Positions 33,846 through 34,411 of a DNA stretch of 34,411 nt are shown here, in pieces. How positions within the stretch are numbered: position 1 is the stretch's first letter; each line of letters starts with the position of its first letter. The position numbers and the translations under genes are program-made. The notes under the pieces are model-generated. The model made no database searches. It worked only from the letters and a program-made list of their open reading frames with translations, and was not told where the DNA came from. This DNA comes from an uncultured Microbulbifer sp. (GTDB lineage Bacteria; Pseudomonadota; Gammaproteobacteria; Pseudomonadales; Cellvibrionaceae). The stretch spans positions 1 to 34,411 of the forward strand of contig NZ_CANLDD010000047.1 of NCBI RefSeq assembly GCF_947489355.1, in the 5' to 3' direction.

Positions 33846-33876
33846 GTTGGTGTCTGCATTCTGTGCTAACACCAAC
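33846..33876 (-). terminator. hairpin downstream of the DUF4156-like gene
   Basis: Perfect 8-bp stem gttggtgt / acaccaac with a 15-base loop, 31 bases past the stop of the leftward lipoprotein gene. The T run is missing, so it is only a possible terminator. Confidence 0.3.
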
Positions 33877-33907
33877 TCTATTGAACAGCAATAATCCTTA
33901 GCCATTA

Positions 33908-34279
33908 CTAGCGGGACTCTTGAATAGATCTGTAAGCTGTGCCAACCATTGAAATACAATTTGGACAGCCGGTATTATAGGACTGTCCTACCCCAAAAGA
34001 TGGGTTTGCACCAAGCTTTTGATGCGCGATAACCACAATTTCTGCGCCAAGTTCAGCGGCTTTATTTTTTAGCTCTATCCGGCACTGTTTAATATTTGTT
34101 GTGGAAGACTTGGCATTAAAGCCAAATTTGCAATCAATATCTCCAACAGATTGATAATGCTTTAAGTCAGAAATAGAAATTTGCTGTATAATTTGTACCT
34201 TACTGCCCGCTTCTGAAAGTTTAATGTTGGCACATGAAATCAAGAGAAGGAAAGAGGCAAAAATAAAGATTGTTTTCAT
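33908..34279 (-). CDS. DUF4156-like lipoprotein
   Basis: A 123-residue predicted lipoprotein. The signal MKTIFIFASFLLLISC has lipobox LISC with Cys16. The mature protein contains SEAGSKVQII (about 20-29), a GDIDCKFG stretch and KNKAAELGAEIVVIAHQK (about 74-91), the typical DUF4156 core in which a conserved helix precedes a strand. A C-terminal CPNC pair is an addition that may form a disulfide. ATG 34279 has AGGGTA five bases upstream and starts the signal peptide; the open frame reaches 34363 without one. Outer-membrane anchoring is inferred from the signal. Confidence 0.75.
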   Translation of the reverse strand: MKTIFIFASFLLLISCANIKLSEAGSKVQIIQQISISDLKHYQSVGDIDCKFGFNAKSSTTNIKQCRIELKNKAAELGAEIVVIAHQKLGANPSFGVGQSYNTGCPNCISMVGTAYRSIQESR

Positions 34280-34411
34280 AAATACCCTATAATTGAACAA
34301 TTTATTAAATCTGTAAAGCTTAACTAAAAATTCCCGCGGATTCAACCTTGAAGCGCATACCATTTATGCGGCTTGTGCCGCCAAGTAATTATCCATTAAA
34401 TCTTCTGGTGT
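34280..34411. other. right end of window
   Basis: Upstream region of the DUF4156-like lipoprotein gene. A GC-rich imperfect palindrome (gcggcttgtgccgc about 34370-34383) lies near the edge. No gene is visible. Confidence 0.3.

Noticed and set aside
34318-34324. gcttaac, an integron attC-like core
   Set aside because: No partner core at suitable spacing is visible, and neighbouring genes do not share one orientation as in a cassette array.

Overview
The window reads as chromosome of a Gammaproteobacterium. The 5S rRNA tail, the 386-residue phosphoglycerate kinase, the Calvin-subtype class II aldolase, release factor 3 and several lipoproteins with a canonical lipobox all fit. Gene style and secreted-peptidase content suggest a marine Cellvibrionales-type bacterium (for example Microbulbiferaceae), but that placement is inference. 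No complete mobile element, CRISPR array, tRNA or prophage is visible.

Layout. 1-2.6 kb: the 3' end of an rRNA operon with its terminator, then pgk and fba in one direction. 2.7-6.7 kb: a monoacylglycerol-lipase-like hydrolase, a divergent macro-domain protein, a membrane diguanylate cyclase and a VIT1/CCC1-type metal transporter. 7.0-12.6 kb, all leftward: a periplasmic protein paired with a membrane protein, a DUF885 lipoprotein peptidase and an M28 aminopeptidase with signal peptide. 12.6-16.0 kb, leftward: a compact cluster of a small anchored protein, a TSUP permease and a PlsC-like acyltransferase, next to prfC. 16.0-22.5 kb is visibly richer in A+T. It holds an apparently gene-free stretch with a structured element and terminator, a PadR - HAAS - PPP-like phosphatase operon with a palindromic candidate operator, an IS3-type transposase relic, two small lipoproteins (one without a usable start codon) and a Sel1/TonB-C hybrid. 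22.9-29.0 kb: a DUF3857/transglutaminase protein, a DUF3014 protein, a secreted DUF3500 protein and a two-domain universal stress protein. 29.2-34.4 kb is a second A+T-rich, patchy region: an IS256-type relic, a seven-unit 8-bp tandem repeat, a beheaded esterase, a second alpha/beta hydrolase, a DUF1295 membrane protein, an orphan reading-frame fragment, an Asp/Glu racemase and a DUF4156-like lipoprotein.

Function. Most core genes are housekeeping (glycolysis/gluconeogenesis, translation termination, lipid and peptide turnover, stress). The best candidate for an undescribed system is the three-gene operon at 16.85-18.95 kb. A PadR repressor would control a HAAS-domain membrane protein and a membrane-anchored serine/threonine-phosphatase-like enzyme from a promoter region carrying a perfect 15-bp palindrome. 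The second most interesting item is the possible free-standing RNA at 16.24-16.36 kb. The two A+T-rich regions with transposase relics look like old insertion and decay sites between conserved blocks.
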